A DNA stretch of 64,000 bases from Microbacterium thalli (lineage in GTDB: Bacteria; Actinomycetota; Actinomycetes; Actinomycetales; Microbacteriaceae): NCBI RefSeq assembly GCF_028737325.1, contig NZ_JAQZCH010000003.1:62001-126000 (forward strand), in the 5' to 3' direction. The notes beneath the pieces were generated by a model, which ran no database searches, had not been told where the DNA came from, and worked only from the letters and a program-made list of their open reading frames with translations. Shown one piece after another: positions 37,201 to 46,965 of this stretch (its first letter is position 1; the number at the start of each line of letters is the position of its first letter). Made by a program: the position numbers and the translations under genes.

Positions 37201-38240
37201 ACGCGCGCCGGCAGCTGCGTGGTGAGGATGTCGCTGATGGCGGCCGTGACCTCGCCGTTGAGCGTCGCGGCGTCGATGATCTCGGTGCCGGGGGCGAGGT
37301 TGTTCAACTCGTACACCTCGTCGAGGTCGATGAGGATCTCGCCGTCCGAGAGCGTGATGGTCACCGGACCCGAGACGAAGGGGGTTGCGGTCGCGGTCTC
37401 GAGCACGCCGCTGAGGTCGAGGGCCAGCGCCGTGGTGACGGCGGGGTCTTCGAGGTCGACGAGGCCGCCGAGCGCGGTTTCGAGCACGGTGTCGATCCCG
37501 CCGAGCAGTCCGCCCACCGTCGTGTCGATCGCGCCGCCGGCCACGCCGAGCGCGGTGACGGTGTCGCCGGCGGTCGTGAGATCGGCATCCAGGGCGGCGG
37601 CGAGCGTCGCAAGAGCGGGCGCGTTGGCCGTGATCAGGCCGCTTGCGATCTGGTAGTCGCCCGAGGTCGTCACGCCGTCCGCCGCTCGTGTCGCCAGCGC
37701 CGACGCCGACACGGCGCCGAGCTCGATCGACAGCTGGCTGAGGAGCCCGTCGGCTCCGACGGCTTCGAGGACGGAAGTGAGGTTCAGCGTCGTGTTCTGG
37801 CCCGCGCCGCCGTCGCCGACCGCGATGGCGCCGTCGGCGGTGAGCAGCCCGGTCGCCGCGTAGGCCTCGCCTGCGGCGCTGCGCTGGTACTGCTCGACCG
37901 CGCCGAGCGAGATGACGCTGTTCGGGCCGAACAACTGCAGCCCGAGTCCGATGTCGATCGCGCTGAGCAGCGACACGTCCAGGGCATTCGACGTCTCCGT
38001 CGCGGGCGGGAACGCACCGTAGGTGCCCGCCAGCGCGGCGACGCCGTCGAGGTCGAGCGCTCCGCTGCTCGAGAGGAAGACCGCCTCGGACTCGGCTCGA
38101 TCGGTCGGTGCCGCGAACGCGGCCCCCGCGCCGAACGAACCGGCCGCGAGGCCCAGGCTCGTGCCCGCCGCGATCAGCGGTAGCCAGCGGCGCGGTGGTC
38201 GATCCGGTGCGCGCCCCCCTCGCCGTGCCTTCGTCCGCAT
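34239..38240 (-). CDS. Giant surface protein: choice-of-anchor G-like N-domain, nine IPT/TIG repeats, LAATG anchor
   Basis: 1333-residue secreted, wall-anchored protein. Seen: signal peptide ending AAFAA (about residues 18-44), an Ala/Leu/Asp-rich N-terminal domain with SSSGALDLDGVAAL and ISLGAVEQYQRSAA that resembles choice-of-anchor G family proteins, then nine IPT/TIG modules of ~80-88 residues each starting with the pattern P-x-x-G-P-x-x-GGT-VVTI-G, and a C-terminus LAATG + hydrophobic helix + RRR, the LAxTG class E sortase signal. Repeats 2, 4, 7 and 9 each carry two cysteines. Start ATG 38240 (AGGA upstream) is preferred over an upstream ATG at 38330. Likely adhesin or structural surface protein; ligand unknown. 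Confidence 0.88.
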   Translation of the reverse strand: MRTKARRGGRAPDRPPRRWLPLIAAGTSLGLAAGSFGAGAAFAAPTDRAESEAVFLSSSGALDLDGVAALAGTYGAFPPATETSNALDVSLLSAIDIGLGLQLFGPNSVISLGAVEQYQRSAAGEAYAATGLLTADGAIAVGDGGAGQNTTLNLTSVLEAVGADGLLSQLSIELGAVSASALATRAADGVTTSGDYQIASGLITANAPALATLAAALDADLTTAGDTVTALGVAGGAIDTTVGGLLGGIDTVLETALGGLVDLEDPAVTTALALDLSGVLETATATPFVSGPVTITLSDGEILIDLDEVYELNNLAPGTEIIDAATLNGEVTAAISDILTTQLPARVGTALTAAVNGADLDITIDSGVAVELPLLPPSVGDLTIEVDGTVGGLLGTPGSAAPVVTADGTILGAPLGPLADPIVGVVVDTILPAVGDLIETVFSTDAVETFVTTAATGAVTTLAPLVDVLGDVVSLTVNVQETPGDFRDPRGFDEGSFTQRALVVGVAPALLGVELNLASATVRAVPLALPADLAIDPTRGPVTGGTETTISGTGLDSVTAVEFGGVPATSFTINADGTITAVTPPQAAAGVVPVAVTNIDGTDASLTFEYFDVTAVDAIAPESGTTLGGDTVTITGTCLTGTTAVLFDGVAGEDLTIVSDTELTVTTPAGIAGAVDVEIVNPTECGGTVVEDGFVYVEPGAPTLTSIVPERGTELGGTVVTITGEDFTGTTAVTFDGVDAAEFTVISDTVIEATTPPHAPGVVDVVVTNEAGASAPLDFTYVDVAEIDEVSPGSGPEAGGNTVVITGDCFTGATGVTFGGIPATSFTVDSATQITAVVPAGTAGAVDVAVIGAGDCGTAEIPDGYEYVAPPVVTDLDPVTGPETGGTVVTIIGDGFTGTTGVSFGDAEGTGLEVISDTEIRVTTPPGTPGTVPVTIAHPGGEVVAGDFEYLDVPAITSIEPSSGPEDGGTVVTIVGEGFLGATDVTFDGVAGTGLEVVSDTEIRVTTPAHAPALVDVVVVHPNGDSAPFDFTFVAGTEVDAVTPPGGPEAGGNTVVITGSCFTGATAVLFGGVPATSFTVESDTRITAVVPAGTGVVDVEVVGSAACGAETLPDGYEYTDEPVIGTIDPVRGPETGGTVVTITGSNFTGVTSVTFDGRPGSALTVVSDTELRVTTPAGAVGDADVVVTGPAGSSDAGVFAYYRVADIGGATPGTGPIAGGTVVTITGQCFTGATQVLFGEVPAQYVVVSDSVIRAIAPSAATTGAVSITVVGAGECGTAVESGAFTYTAAGSATGNGTGALAATGGSGLGTLAATALLLMLGGAIAIARRRTA
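34375..36640 (-). repeat. Nine tandem IPT/TIG-encoding repeats
   Basis: Coding repeats of about 240-265 bp in the surface-protein gene. Two subtypes alternate irregularly: cysteine-containing units (2, 4, 7, 9) and cysteine-free units (1, 3, 5, 6, 8). DNA similarity is high enough for unequal recombination. Confidence 0.8.
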
Positions 38241-38390
38241 CGTCCTGCCCGTGCTCGCCTCGACCACCGGGTCCCCCTCGTCATTGAACGGAGCCACGCG
38301 ACCACTGCCACGTGGTGAACGAGAGCCCATCGTCGGGCCGACTCGTTTCGCGGGAAACGTAAGAGGCGGTTCGCGTGCTCCACCAGGTGA

Positions 38391-38419
38391 TTGACAGACG
38401 CTGAGTAATTGATCAGAAT
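38391..38419 (+). promoter_or_regulatory. Candidate promoter for the 38.6-kb membrane gene
   Basis: TTGACA (38391-38396), 17-base spacer, CAGAAT (38414-38419), in the AT-richest part of the 313-base divergent gap 38241-38553. An inverted repeat TGATC-N7-GATCA (38410-38426) overlaps the -10. Nothing else was seen in this gap. Confidence 0.5.
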
Positions 38420-38553
38420 TCGATCAGCTCCGACTGAGTGCCGATGCGGCACCCGGTCGGGATCACGTGTGTGGGGCGCGTGATCACCGCGACATCGCGG
38501 TTCGCTATCATGGCCGCCAGCGACGAGTCGGCCCGTCGTTCGAGGGGGCGGAT

Positions 38554-40326
38554 GTGAGCCGGGGGGATGTGGCGCACGCGATCGCGCGCCTGTGACGCGG
38601 TGCCGCCATCTGGTGGGCCGCTGTCAGCAGCGGGCGCTTCTTCACGGCATGGAGCATCGTCGTCGCCGTCCCGTTGGCGGTCATCGTGCTCGCGCCGTAT
38701 CAATCGGCCGATACCGTCTTCGAGGTCATCGCGGCCGAGGCATCCGCCGCCGTCGCGGTCGCCGTGCTCATGGTCGTGCTGTTGCCGGTCGCGCTGCTCG
38801 AGCGACGCCTGCGGACACCGGTCACGCGGGCCGCGCTCGTCCTGGGTGCGGTGCTCGCCGTGAGTGTCGCCCGGCCGTTCCTCAACGACGCGCTCGCGGT
38901 CGGGGTCTTCGGGCTCGAGCCCGACACCATGTGGGCCACCCGCATCGTGACGAACATCGTCGCCTGGACGGCCCTGCTCTCGCTCGTCGCCATCACCGAG
39001 CAGCTGTACGCGAGCTCGCGCGAGGCCCGCGAGCGGTTGGCCGGCGCGTTGCGCACCGTGACCGACGAGCAGCGCCGTGCCTACCGATACGACCGTGACA
39101 GTCGCGACCTGCTCGACGCCGAGGTCGCGGCACTGCGCGCAGCGCTCGCGCGGCTGCGGCTGTCGCCGGTCGACTTCGACGCGGTCCGGGAGTTCGCTGA
39201 CGAGGTCCGGTCTGCGAGCCACCGACTGCAGCTGCAGGCGGCCGTCGACCTCGCCGTCGCTTCGGCGGCCGATCCCACCGCCGGGCTGACAGCCGTGCCT
39301 CACCGGCGATTCGTCGAGCGGCTGCGCCCACCGCCCCTGTTCCTCGTGGGGGTCATCTTCGCGGCCGGCAGCATGCCGTTCGCTTACAACGCCGGGGGAT
39401 GGGGCCTGCTGTTCATCGTCGTGGCGGGCGTGGTCGGCGTGGGTCTGGGCACAGACCTGCTCACCCGTCGCCTCTCCCGCCGCCTCGACCCGCGCAGCCG
39501 CGGAGCCGTCGTCCTGGGCGTCTGGACGCTCGCCGGGCTGATCGTCAGCGGGATCGGTGCCGTGCTCGTCCCGGGCAGCCTCGTCCCGGCCATCCCCGCG
39601 CTCGCCGTACCCGGCCTCGCGGTCCTCGCCGCGTTGTGCGCCGACGCCGTGCACCGCGGCCGGATCGAGGCGCGGCGATTGGGACGGGCGCTGCGCGACG
39701 TCGCCCGGGCCACCGCCGTCCGAGCGGCCGGGGCGCGTCAGGCGCTCATGCATGCGGCCGACACCCTGCACGGTCGGGTGCAGGGCACATGCGTGATCTT
39801 CGCCGCTCAGGTCGACGACGAACCGGCCACGTCCGACGCGCTCGCGCGCTTCGAGCGGTCGGTGGACGCGGCGCTGGTCGCCGTGCTCGATCCGACCGAT
39901 GCTGCCGAGACGAACGTCGGGCTCGCCGAGACCGTCGCGGTGTGGCAGCCGGTCATCGCCGTCTCGACCGCCGTCGACGCACCGTCGGAGCGCGCCCTCG
40001 AGGACCCGTCGGTCTCGCTCCGCGTGGTGTCGGTCGTGGCCGAAGGGCTCGTCAATGCCGTGAAGCACGCCGCGTCGCCGCACGCCGCCGTCGCGGTCGT
40101 GGCCCTACCCGAAGACAGCACCCTGCACGTCACCGTGAGCAGCCCCGGCCAGCTCCGCGCCGACGCGCAATTGGCGGGCGGACTCGGCGTGAGCCTGCTC
40201 GGGCCCTCGGCGCGGGTGTTCCAGCGGGACGGCGAGGTCGTGCTCGAGGCGGTCATCCCGGTCGTGCAGCGACTCGCCGACACCCCTCACGCGGTCGGTG
40301 CGCTCCAGGACAGCGACTCGATGTAG
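38554..40326 (+). CDS. Polytopic membrane protein with degenerate histidine-kinase C-terminus, start region abnormal
   Basis: Paralogue of the 18079 protein with the same plan: four helices, charged linker (VDFDAVREFADEVR), four helices, LHGRVQGTCVIFAAQVDD and N-box AEGLVNAVKHAA; DxGxG is again replaced by SSPG. The clean open frame begins at TTG 38674 (550 aa), but homology (IWWAAVSSGRFFTAW versus IWWNAVTGGAFYTRW) continues in frame upstream to 38608, where no usual start codon exists. A well-placed GTG 38554 (GAGGGGG upstream) is in the same frame but separated by TGA at 38593-38595. Readthrough, a rare start codon, or a disabling mutation are open. The 3' end overlaps the convergent Ppx gene by 40 bases. 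Divergent from the TIG surface protein. Confidence 0.72.
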
Positions 40327-41231
40327 CGCAGCAGCACGCCCTCGCGCAGCGCCCACGGCGAGACCTCGAGCTCGTCGACGTCGAAGGCGCGCATCGCCTC
40401 GTGCAGCACGACAGCCCCCGCGACGATCTGGAACGTGCGGTCGGCGGTGATGCCGGGAAGCTCCTGCCGGGCCGACGCGGGGATGCGTGCCAGGCGCGGG
40501 ATCCACGAGCCGAGCGCGGCGCGCGGCAGCGTCATCCGCTCGATGCCCGACCAGCCGGGCACCGGGTAGCCGGCGAGCTTGGCGAGCGAGCGGATGGCCT
40601 TCGACGACCCGACGACGTGATCGGGGCGCGGCGCGCCGGACATGCCCTTCACGATCGGACGCAGCGTCTCGCGGGCGTGCTCGCGCAGCCGCTCGACCGC
40701 GCCCTCGCCTGGCGGGTCGTCGCTGAGGAACTGCACCGTCATCCGCCCGGCGCCCAGGGGCACGGATGCCGCCACGTCGGGCAGCTCGTCGCTGCCGGCG
40801 GCGACCTCGAGCGAACCGCCGCCGATGTCGAACAGCAGGATCTGTCCCGCCGACCAGCCGAACCAGCGGCGGACCGCGAGGAAGGTGAAGCGCGCCTCGG
40901 ACTCGCCGCCGAGCACCTGCAGGTCCTGGCCCAGCGCCTCTTCGATCGCGGCGATGACGGCGGCGCCGTTCGTCGCGTCGCGGACCGCGCTCGTGGCCGT
41001 CGCCAGCAGCTCGACGACGTTCTCGGTGCGCGACACCGCGACCGCCTCGGTCACCGCCGACACCAGCGCGCGCACGCCGTCGTCGCTGATCGAGCCGTCG
41101 GGCTCGAGGTAGCGCATGAGACGCAGCACGGTCCGCTTGCTCGTTCGGGCCTGTGGGCGCCCGCCGGGGCGGACGTCGGCGACGAGCAGGTGGACCGTGT
41201 TCGAACCGATGTCGAGGACTCCCAGGCGCAC
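40287..41231 (-). CDS. Ppx/GppA-family phosphatase
   Basis: Exopolyphosphatase or (p)ppGpp 5'-phosphohydrolase of the ASKHA fold, 314 aa. Seen: LGVLDIGSNTVHLLVAD at the start, ATATSAVRDATNG, LGGESEARF, and phosphate-2 loop LLFDIGGGSLEVAAG, then SSKAIRSLAKL. The length matches short actinobacterial members lacking a C-terminal HD domain. GTG 41231 directly follows TACTGT with a 6-base gap, suggesting leaderless transcription, divergent from coaA. Confidence 0.93.
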   Translation of the reverse strand: MRLGVLDIGSNTVHLLVADVRPGGRPQARTSKRTVLRLMRYLEPDGSISDDGVRALVSAVTEAVAVSRTENVVELLATATSAVRDATNGAAVIAAIEEALGQDLQVLGGESEARFTFLAVRRWFGWSAGQILLFDIGGGSLEVAAGSDELPDVAASVPLGAGRMTVQFLSDDPPGEGAVERLREHARETLRPIVKGMSGAPRPDHVVGSSKAIRSLAKLAGYPVPGWSGIERMTLPRAALGSWIPRLARIPASARQELPGITADRTFQIVAGAVVLHEAMRAFDVDELEVSPWALREGVLLRYIESLSWSAPTA

Positions 41232-41237
41232 AGCATC

Positions 41238-41243
41238 ACAGTA
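41238..41243 (-). promoter_or_regulatory. -10 hexamer TACTGT, leaderless promoter of the Ppx/GppA gene
   Basis: On the minus strand TACTGT ends 6 bases before GTG 41231. Confidence 0.45.
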
Positions 41244-41281
41244 CCGGCCGTGTCGGGCCCGGCCTGCGGCGGGAAGCTACG

Positions 41282-42247
41282 ATGAGCGCGATGTCCCCTG
41301 AAGAGATGCAGGCGCTGGCGCCGCTCGCCCCGTCGCTGTACCGCGAGATCGATCGCGCCGACTGGTCGCGCCTCGCGGCCGGGGTCGAGCAGCCCCTGAC
41401 CGAGACCGAGATCGTGCAGATGCGCGGCCTCGGCGACCGGATGGACCTCGGCGAGGTCGCCCAGGTCTACCTGCCGCTCAGCCGCCTGCTGTCGCTGTAC
41501 GCCAGCGCGACGCGCCGGCTGGGGGCCGACACCGACACGTTCCTCGGCGAAGAGGACAGCACGACCCCCTTCGTCGTCGGCGTCGCCGGGTCGGTCGCGG
41601 TCGGCAAGTCGACCGTCGCGCGTCTGCTGCGCGAGCTCATGAGCCGGTGGCCGGGAACGCCGCGCGTCGAGCTGGTCACCACCGACGGGTTCCTCTACCC
41701 CAACGCCGAGCTCGAGCGCCGCGGTCTCATGGCGCGCAAGGGCTTCCCCGAGTCGTACGACCGCCGCGCACTGCTGGCGTTCCTCACTGAGGTGAAATCG
41801 GGCGCCGCCGAGGTGCACGCGCCCTTTTACTCGCACATGCGGTACGACATCGTGCCCGATGCGCAGATCACCGTGCGGCGGCCGGATGTCGTCATCGTCG
41901 AGGGGTTGAACGTGCTCGCGCCGCCGCCGGCGCCGCACGAGGTCGCGGTGAGCGACCTGTTCGACTTCTCCATCTACGTCGACGCGGATGCCGAGCACAT
42001 CAGCCGCTGGTACATCGACCGCTTCATGGCGCTCAAGGCCGGCGCGTTCAACAACCCGTCGTCGTACTTCAAGACGTTCGCCGACCTCGGCGACGACGAG
42101 GCGATCGCGATGGCCCGCACCTTCTGGAACGACATCAACCTGCCGAACCTGGTCGAGAACGTCCTGCCGACCAAGCACCGGGCCACGCTCATCTTGCACA
42201 AGGGTGCGTCGCACGCCGTCGAACGGGTGCTGCTGCGCAAGGTGTGA
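41282..42247 (+). CDS. coaA: Type I pantothenate kinase
   Basis: Catalyses ATP-dependent phosphorylation of pantothenate, the first step of CoA synthesis; cytosolic, 321 aa. Seen: P-loop GVAGSVAVGKSTVAR (~95-109), VELVTTDGFLYPN, RKGFPESYD, YSHMRYDIVPD, VIVEGLNVL and the Tyr/Arg-rich YIDRFMALKAGAF, all standard for bacterial CoaA. ATG 41282 follows GGGAAG. In related genomes coaA sits between glmM and glmS, as here if the 34-41 kb insert is ignored. Confidence 0.98.
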   Translation: MSAMSPEEMQALAPLAPSLYREIDRADWSRLAAGVEQPLTETEIVQMRGLGDRMDLGEVAQVYLPLSRLLSLYASATRRLGADTDTFLGEEDSTTPFVVGVAGSVAVGKSTVARLLRELMSRWPGTPRVELVTTDGFLYPNAELERRGLMARKGFPESYDRRALLAFLTEVKSGAAEVHAPFYSHMRYDIVPDAQITVRRPDVVIVEGLNVLAPPPAPHEVAVSDLFDFSIYVDADAEHISRWYIDRFMALKAGAFNNPSSYFKTFADLGDDEAIAMARTFWNDINLPNLVENVLPTKHRATLILHKGASHAVERVLLRKV

Positions 42248-42308
42248 AACGCCCGCGGGAGTTCGTTTCCGTTACGCGCCCGTCATCGCGACCTGCTAGG
42301 TATGAAGC

Positions 42309-43535
42309 ATGGGTTCGGGGCCTCGTCGACGCGCGCTTCCGCGCGCGTTCGTCGCTGCGCGTGAGCGGTTCTCGCGGCGCACCCGCGCATCCCGCTGGCG
42401 GCTCGCCGTCGCGCTGGCCACCGTCGCCGTCCTCGCGAGCACCGCGACCCTCGCCCCGGCCGCCGCGTCGTCGGCGTTCGCGCCCGCGAGCGGCCCTGTC
42501 TCGGCGGCCGCCGGAGACCGCGTCATCCGCTTCTCGGATGCCGTCGACACCGATGCCCGAGCCGTCCTGCTCGTGCACGGCTGGCTGAGCACGACCCTGC
42601 CGACGGCCGTCGGCGCGGGGGCGTTCGCGCGCTCGCCGTTCGCCCGCCCGGTGCAGTGGCGCGACGGCTCGGGGGCGCGCAGTGGACGGGGCATGTCGGC
42701 CTCGCTGCAGCAGCGCCTCGAGGCCATCCCCGGCACCGCCGTCTACGCGTTCGACTACTCGGCGAACTCGGCGGGCTGGGTCGGCGCCAACGGCTCGGCC
42801 GACAACCTCGCCGGTGCGATCCGGACCATCGCGGCATCCGTGCACGGACCCGTCGACATCGTCACCCACTCGATGGGCGGCCTCGCGCTGCGATACGCGC
42901 TGCGCGAGGCGCCCGACGTCGCGGCGCTCGTGGGCCAGGTCGTCACCGTCGGCACGCCGACGCAGGGCTCGGACATCGCCAACGTCGCCGTCGACATCGC
43001 CGCCGTGATCCGCACGACGATGTCGACCTTGCCGGTGCTGCAGAACCTCCTGCTGCCGTGGGTCGGCGCCGTCTGCAACAGCCAGCTCGCGAGCGACGCG
43101 CTGGACGGCTGCGACCTGCCGCCCGTGATCCGGACGGGCATCGCGGCGCTCGGACCCGGCGGCACGGCACTGCGGGCCGGATCGTCCGACCTCGCCGACC
43201 TCCCCGACTGGCCGCCCGGTCTGCGGGTGCACGCCGTCGCCGGCAGCGCCATCGTCTCCTTGCCTCTCGGACGCGACGCCACCTGGGATGTCGCGCTCGG
43301 CGACGGGCTCGTCGCCGAGGCATCCGCTGTCGCGGACGCCGACGAGGTCACGGTCGTGACATGCCGCACCGAGCTCGCGCCCGGACTGGCGGGCGTGGGC
43401 AGCGTGCTGTCGGGCGAGGTGGCCGCGCCGCCGTTCGGCGGGGCGTGCGGGCACGACGCCATCTTCGCCAACCTCGAGGTCGTCGACGCGGTGCTGAGCG
43501 CGCTGGGCCACGCGCCCGAGCCGGCGAGAGGCTAG
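42309..43535 (+). CDS. Secreted alpha/beta-hydrolase (lipase/esterase)
   Basis: Exported hydrolase, 408 aa. Seen: long Arg-rich N-region and hydrophobic signal (~30-54), oxyanion segment LLVHGWLS, nucleophile elbow THSMGG (Ser about 180), and a histidine in ACGHDAIFAN near the C-terminus as the probable third triad member; fold resembles PGAP1/triacylglycerol lipase families. Four cysteines in the mature part suggest disulphides. Substrate unknown. Lies between coaA and glmS, where it is not part of the usual conserved block. Confidence 0.87.
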   Translation: MGSGPRRRALPRAFVAARERFSRRTRASRWRLAVALATVAVLASTATLAPAAASSAFAPASGPVSAAAGDRVIRFSDAVDTDARAVLLVHGWLSTTLPTAVGAGAFARSPFARPVQWRDGSGARSGRGMSASLQQRLEAIPGTAVYAFDYSANSAGWVGANGSADNLAGAIRTIAASVHGPVDIVTHSMGGLALRYALREAPDVAALVGQVVTVGTPTQGSDIANVAVDIAAVIRTTMSTLPVLQNLLLPWVGAVCNSQLASDALDGCDLPPVIRTGIAALGPGGTALRAGSSDLADLPDWPPGLRVHAVAGSAIVSLPLGRDATWDVALGDGLVAEASAVADADEVTVVTCRTELAPGLAGVGSVLSGEVAAPPFGGACGHDAIFANLEVVDAVLSALGHAPEPARG

Positions 43536-43574
43536 CGCTCACCCGGGCCGCCGAGCGCCGTGCTCGCCGCGATC

Positions 43575-43580
43575 TAGGAT
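43575..43580 (+). promoter_or_regulatory. -10 hexamer TAGGAT, leaderless promoter of glmS
   Basis: TAGGAT ends 7 bases before ATG 43588, which is fixed as the start by the catalytic Cys2; no Shine-Dalgarno of usual spacing is present. Confidence 0.5.
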
Positions 43581-43587
43581 GGACCCC

Positions 43588-45438
<1,851 letters not shown>

Positions 45439-45463
45439 GCCGGGAGCGGCGGAGGGGGATGCC

Positions 45464-45820
45464 GTGATCGTGGGCATCGGCGTCGACCTCGTCGACGTGC
45501 CGCGCTTCGAGCGTTCGCTCGTGCGCACTCCGCGCCTGCTCGACCGGCTCTTCTCGCCGGGCGAACGCGTGCTCAAGCCGCGCTCGCTCGCGGCGCGCTA
45601 CGCCGCCAAAGAGGCCCTCATCAAGGCCCTGGGCGGGTCGGAGGGCGTGCACTGGGTGGACATCGAGGTGACCTCCGAGGCATCCGGTCGGCCCGTGTTC
45701 GCACTGAGCGGCGAGACGGCCCGCACCGTGACGGACCGCGGCGTCACCGCGCTGCATCTGTCGCTGTCGCACGACGCGAACCTCGCCACCGCCTACGTCG
45801 TCGCCGAGGCTGCGGCGTGA
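45464..45820 (+). CDS. acpS: Holo-[acyl-carrier-protein] synthase
   Basis: Transfers 4'-phosphopantetheine from CoA to ACP; 118 aa. Seen: VGIGVDLVDVPRFE with the Mg-binding Asp, and RYAAKEALIKALG, then LSLSHDANLATAYVV, the three AcpS motifs. GTG 45464 is set by GGAGGGGG just upstream. Its stop overlaps the alr start by 4 bases. Confidence 0.97.
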   Translation: MIVGIGVDLVDVPRFERSLVRTPRLLDRLFSPGERVLKPRSLAARYAAKEALIKALGGSEGVHWVDIEVTSEASGRPVFALSGETARTVTDRGVTALHLSLSHDANLATAYVVAEAAA

Positions 45821-46965
45821 GTGCGACGGGCCGCCGCCGGCCGCTGCGCGAAGCGCTCATCGACATCGACGCGATCGAGCACAACGTCCGTCACCTGCGC
45901 CGGCTCATGCAGACGGAGGTCATCGCCGTCGTGAAGGCCGACGGGTACGGCCACGGCGCGGTGCGCGCCGCGGAGGCCGCGCTCGCCGGTGGCGCGTCAC
46001 GGCTCGGCGTCGCCGACATCGGCGAGGCTCTCGCGCTGCGGGCGGCGGGCATCACGGCCCCGGTCGTGGCGTGGCTGCACGCTCCCGACGAGGATTTCCG
46101 CGCGGCGGCCGAGCACGGCATCGAGCTCGGCATCTCGAGCTTCGCGCAGCTGCAGGCCGCCGCGGCCGCGGCATCCGGTGATCAGCCGGTGGGGGTGCAT
46201 CTCAAGGTCGAGACGGGGCTCGGGCGCAACGGCGTCGAGCCGCGCGAGTGGCGACGCGTGTGCGCTGAGGCGGCGCGGCTCGAACGCGTCGGGCGGCTGA
46301 GGGTGGTCGGGGTGTTCAGCCACCTGTCGAACACGACCGCCGACGACGACCGTGCCGCGCTCGCCCGGTTCCACGAGGCCCTGGCCGAGGCGGCCGCGGT
46401 CGGCGTCACGCCGCCGCTGCGCCACATCGCGGCCTCGCACGCGGCGATCGCCCTGCCGGAGGCGCGGCTGAACTGCGTCCGTCTGGGCATCGCGGTGTAC
46501 GGGCTGTCGCCGATCGCGGGACGGGAATCGGCGGATCTCGGGCTGCGCCCGGCGATGACCCTGCGTACGGCGGTCGCGGCGGTCCGGCGGGTGCCGGCGG
46601 GCCAAGGCGTGTCATACGGCTACACGCACCGTGCCGCCGCCGAGACGACGCTGGCGCTCGTGCCCCTGGGATACGCCGACGGGGTGCCACGCCATGCATC
46701 GGGGCGCGGACCTGTCGTGATCGGCGGGCGCCGGTTCACCGTCGCCGGCCGCATCGCCATGGATCAGTTCGTCGTCGATGTGGGCGACGCCGACGTCGCC
46801 GTCGGAGACGAGGTCGTCCTGTTCGGCGACCCGACCCTCGGCGAGCCGAGCGCGGCCGACTGGGCCGACGCTGCCGAGACGATCGACTACGAGATCGTGA
46901 CGCGGATCGGTGCCCGCGTGCACCGGACCACGGTGACGGCAGAGGAAGGGGAGGACCGACGATGA
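45817..46965 (+). CDS. alr: Alanine racemase
   Basis: PLP enzyme producing D-Ala for peptidoglycan; 382 aa. Seen: PLP-lysine motif VVKADGYGHGA, LKVETGLGRNG, VGVFSHLSNT, LNCVRLGIAVYGLSP and the C-terminal catalytic Tyr in SYGYTH with GRIAMDQFVVDVG. GTG 45817 overlaps acpS; its end overlaps tsaE by 4 bases, so the operon is translationally coupled. Confidence 0.98.
   Translation: MSATGRRRPLREALIDIDAIEHNVRHLRRLMQTEVIAVVKADGYGHGAVRAAEAALAGGASRLGVADIGEALALRAAGITAPVVAWLHAPDEDFRAAAEHGIELGISSFAQLQAAAAAASGDQPVGVHLKVETGLGRNGVEPREWRRVCAEAARLERVGRLRVVGVFSHLSNTTADDDRAALARFHEALAEAAAVGVTPPLRHIAASHAAIALPEARLNCVRLGIAVYGLSPIAGRESADLGLRPAMTLRTAVAAVRRVPAGQGVSYGYTHRAAAETTLALVPLGYADGVPRHASGRGPVVIGGRRFTVAGRIAMDQFVVDVGDADVAVGDEVVLFGDPTLGEPSAADWADAAETIDYEIVTRIGARVHRTTVTAEEGEDRR

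Noticed and set aside
35178..38183. A 1001-codon open frame on the plus strand opposite the TIG surface protein
   Set aside because: It is the antisense shadow of a high-GC repeat gene: composition is His/Arg/Asp-rich, no domain, no ribosome site; the minus strand has signal peptide, TIG motifs and anchor.
43579..43587. Upstream ATG for glmS
   Set aside because: It would add three residues before Met-Cys and mask the catalytic N-terminal cysteine.
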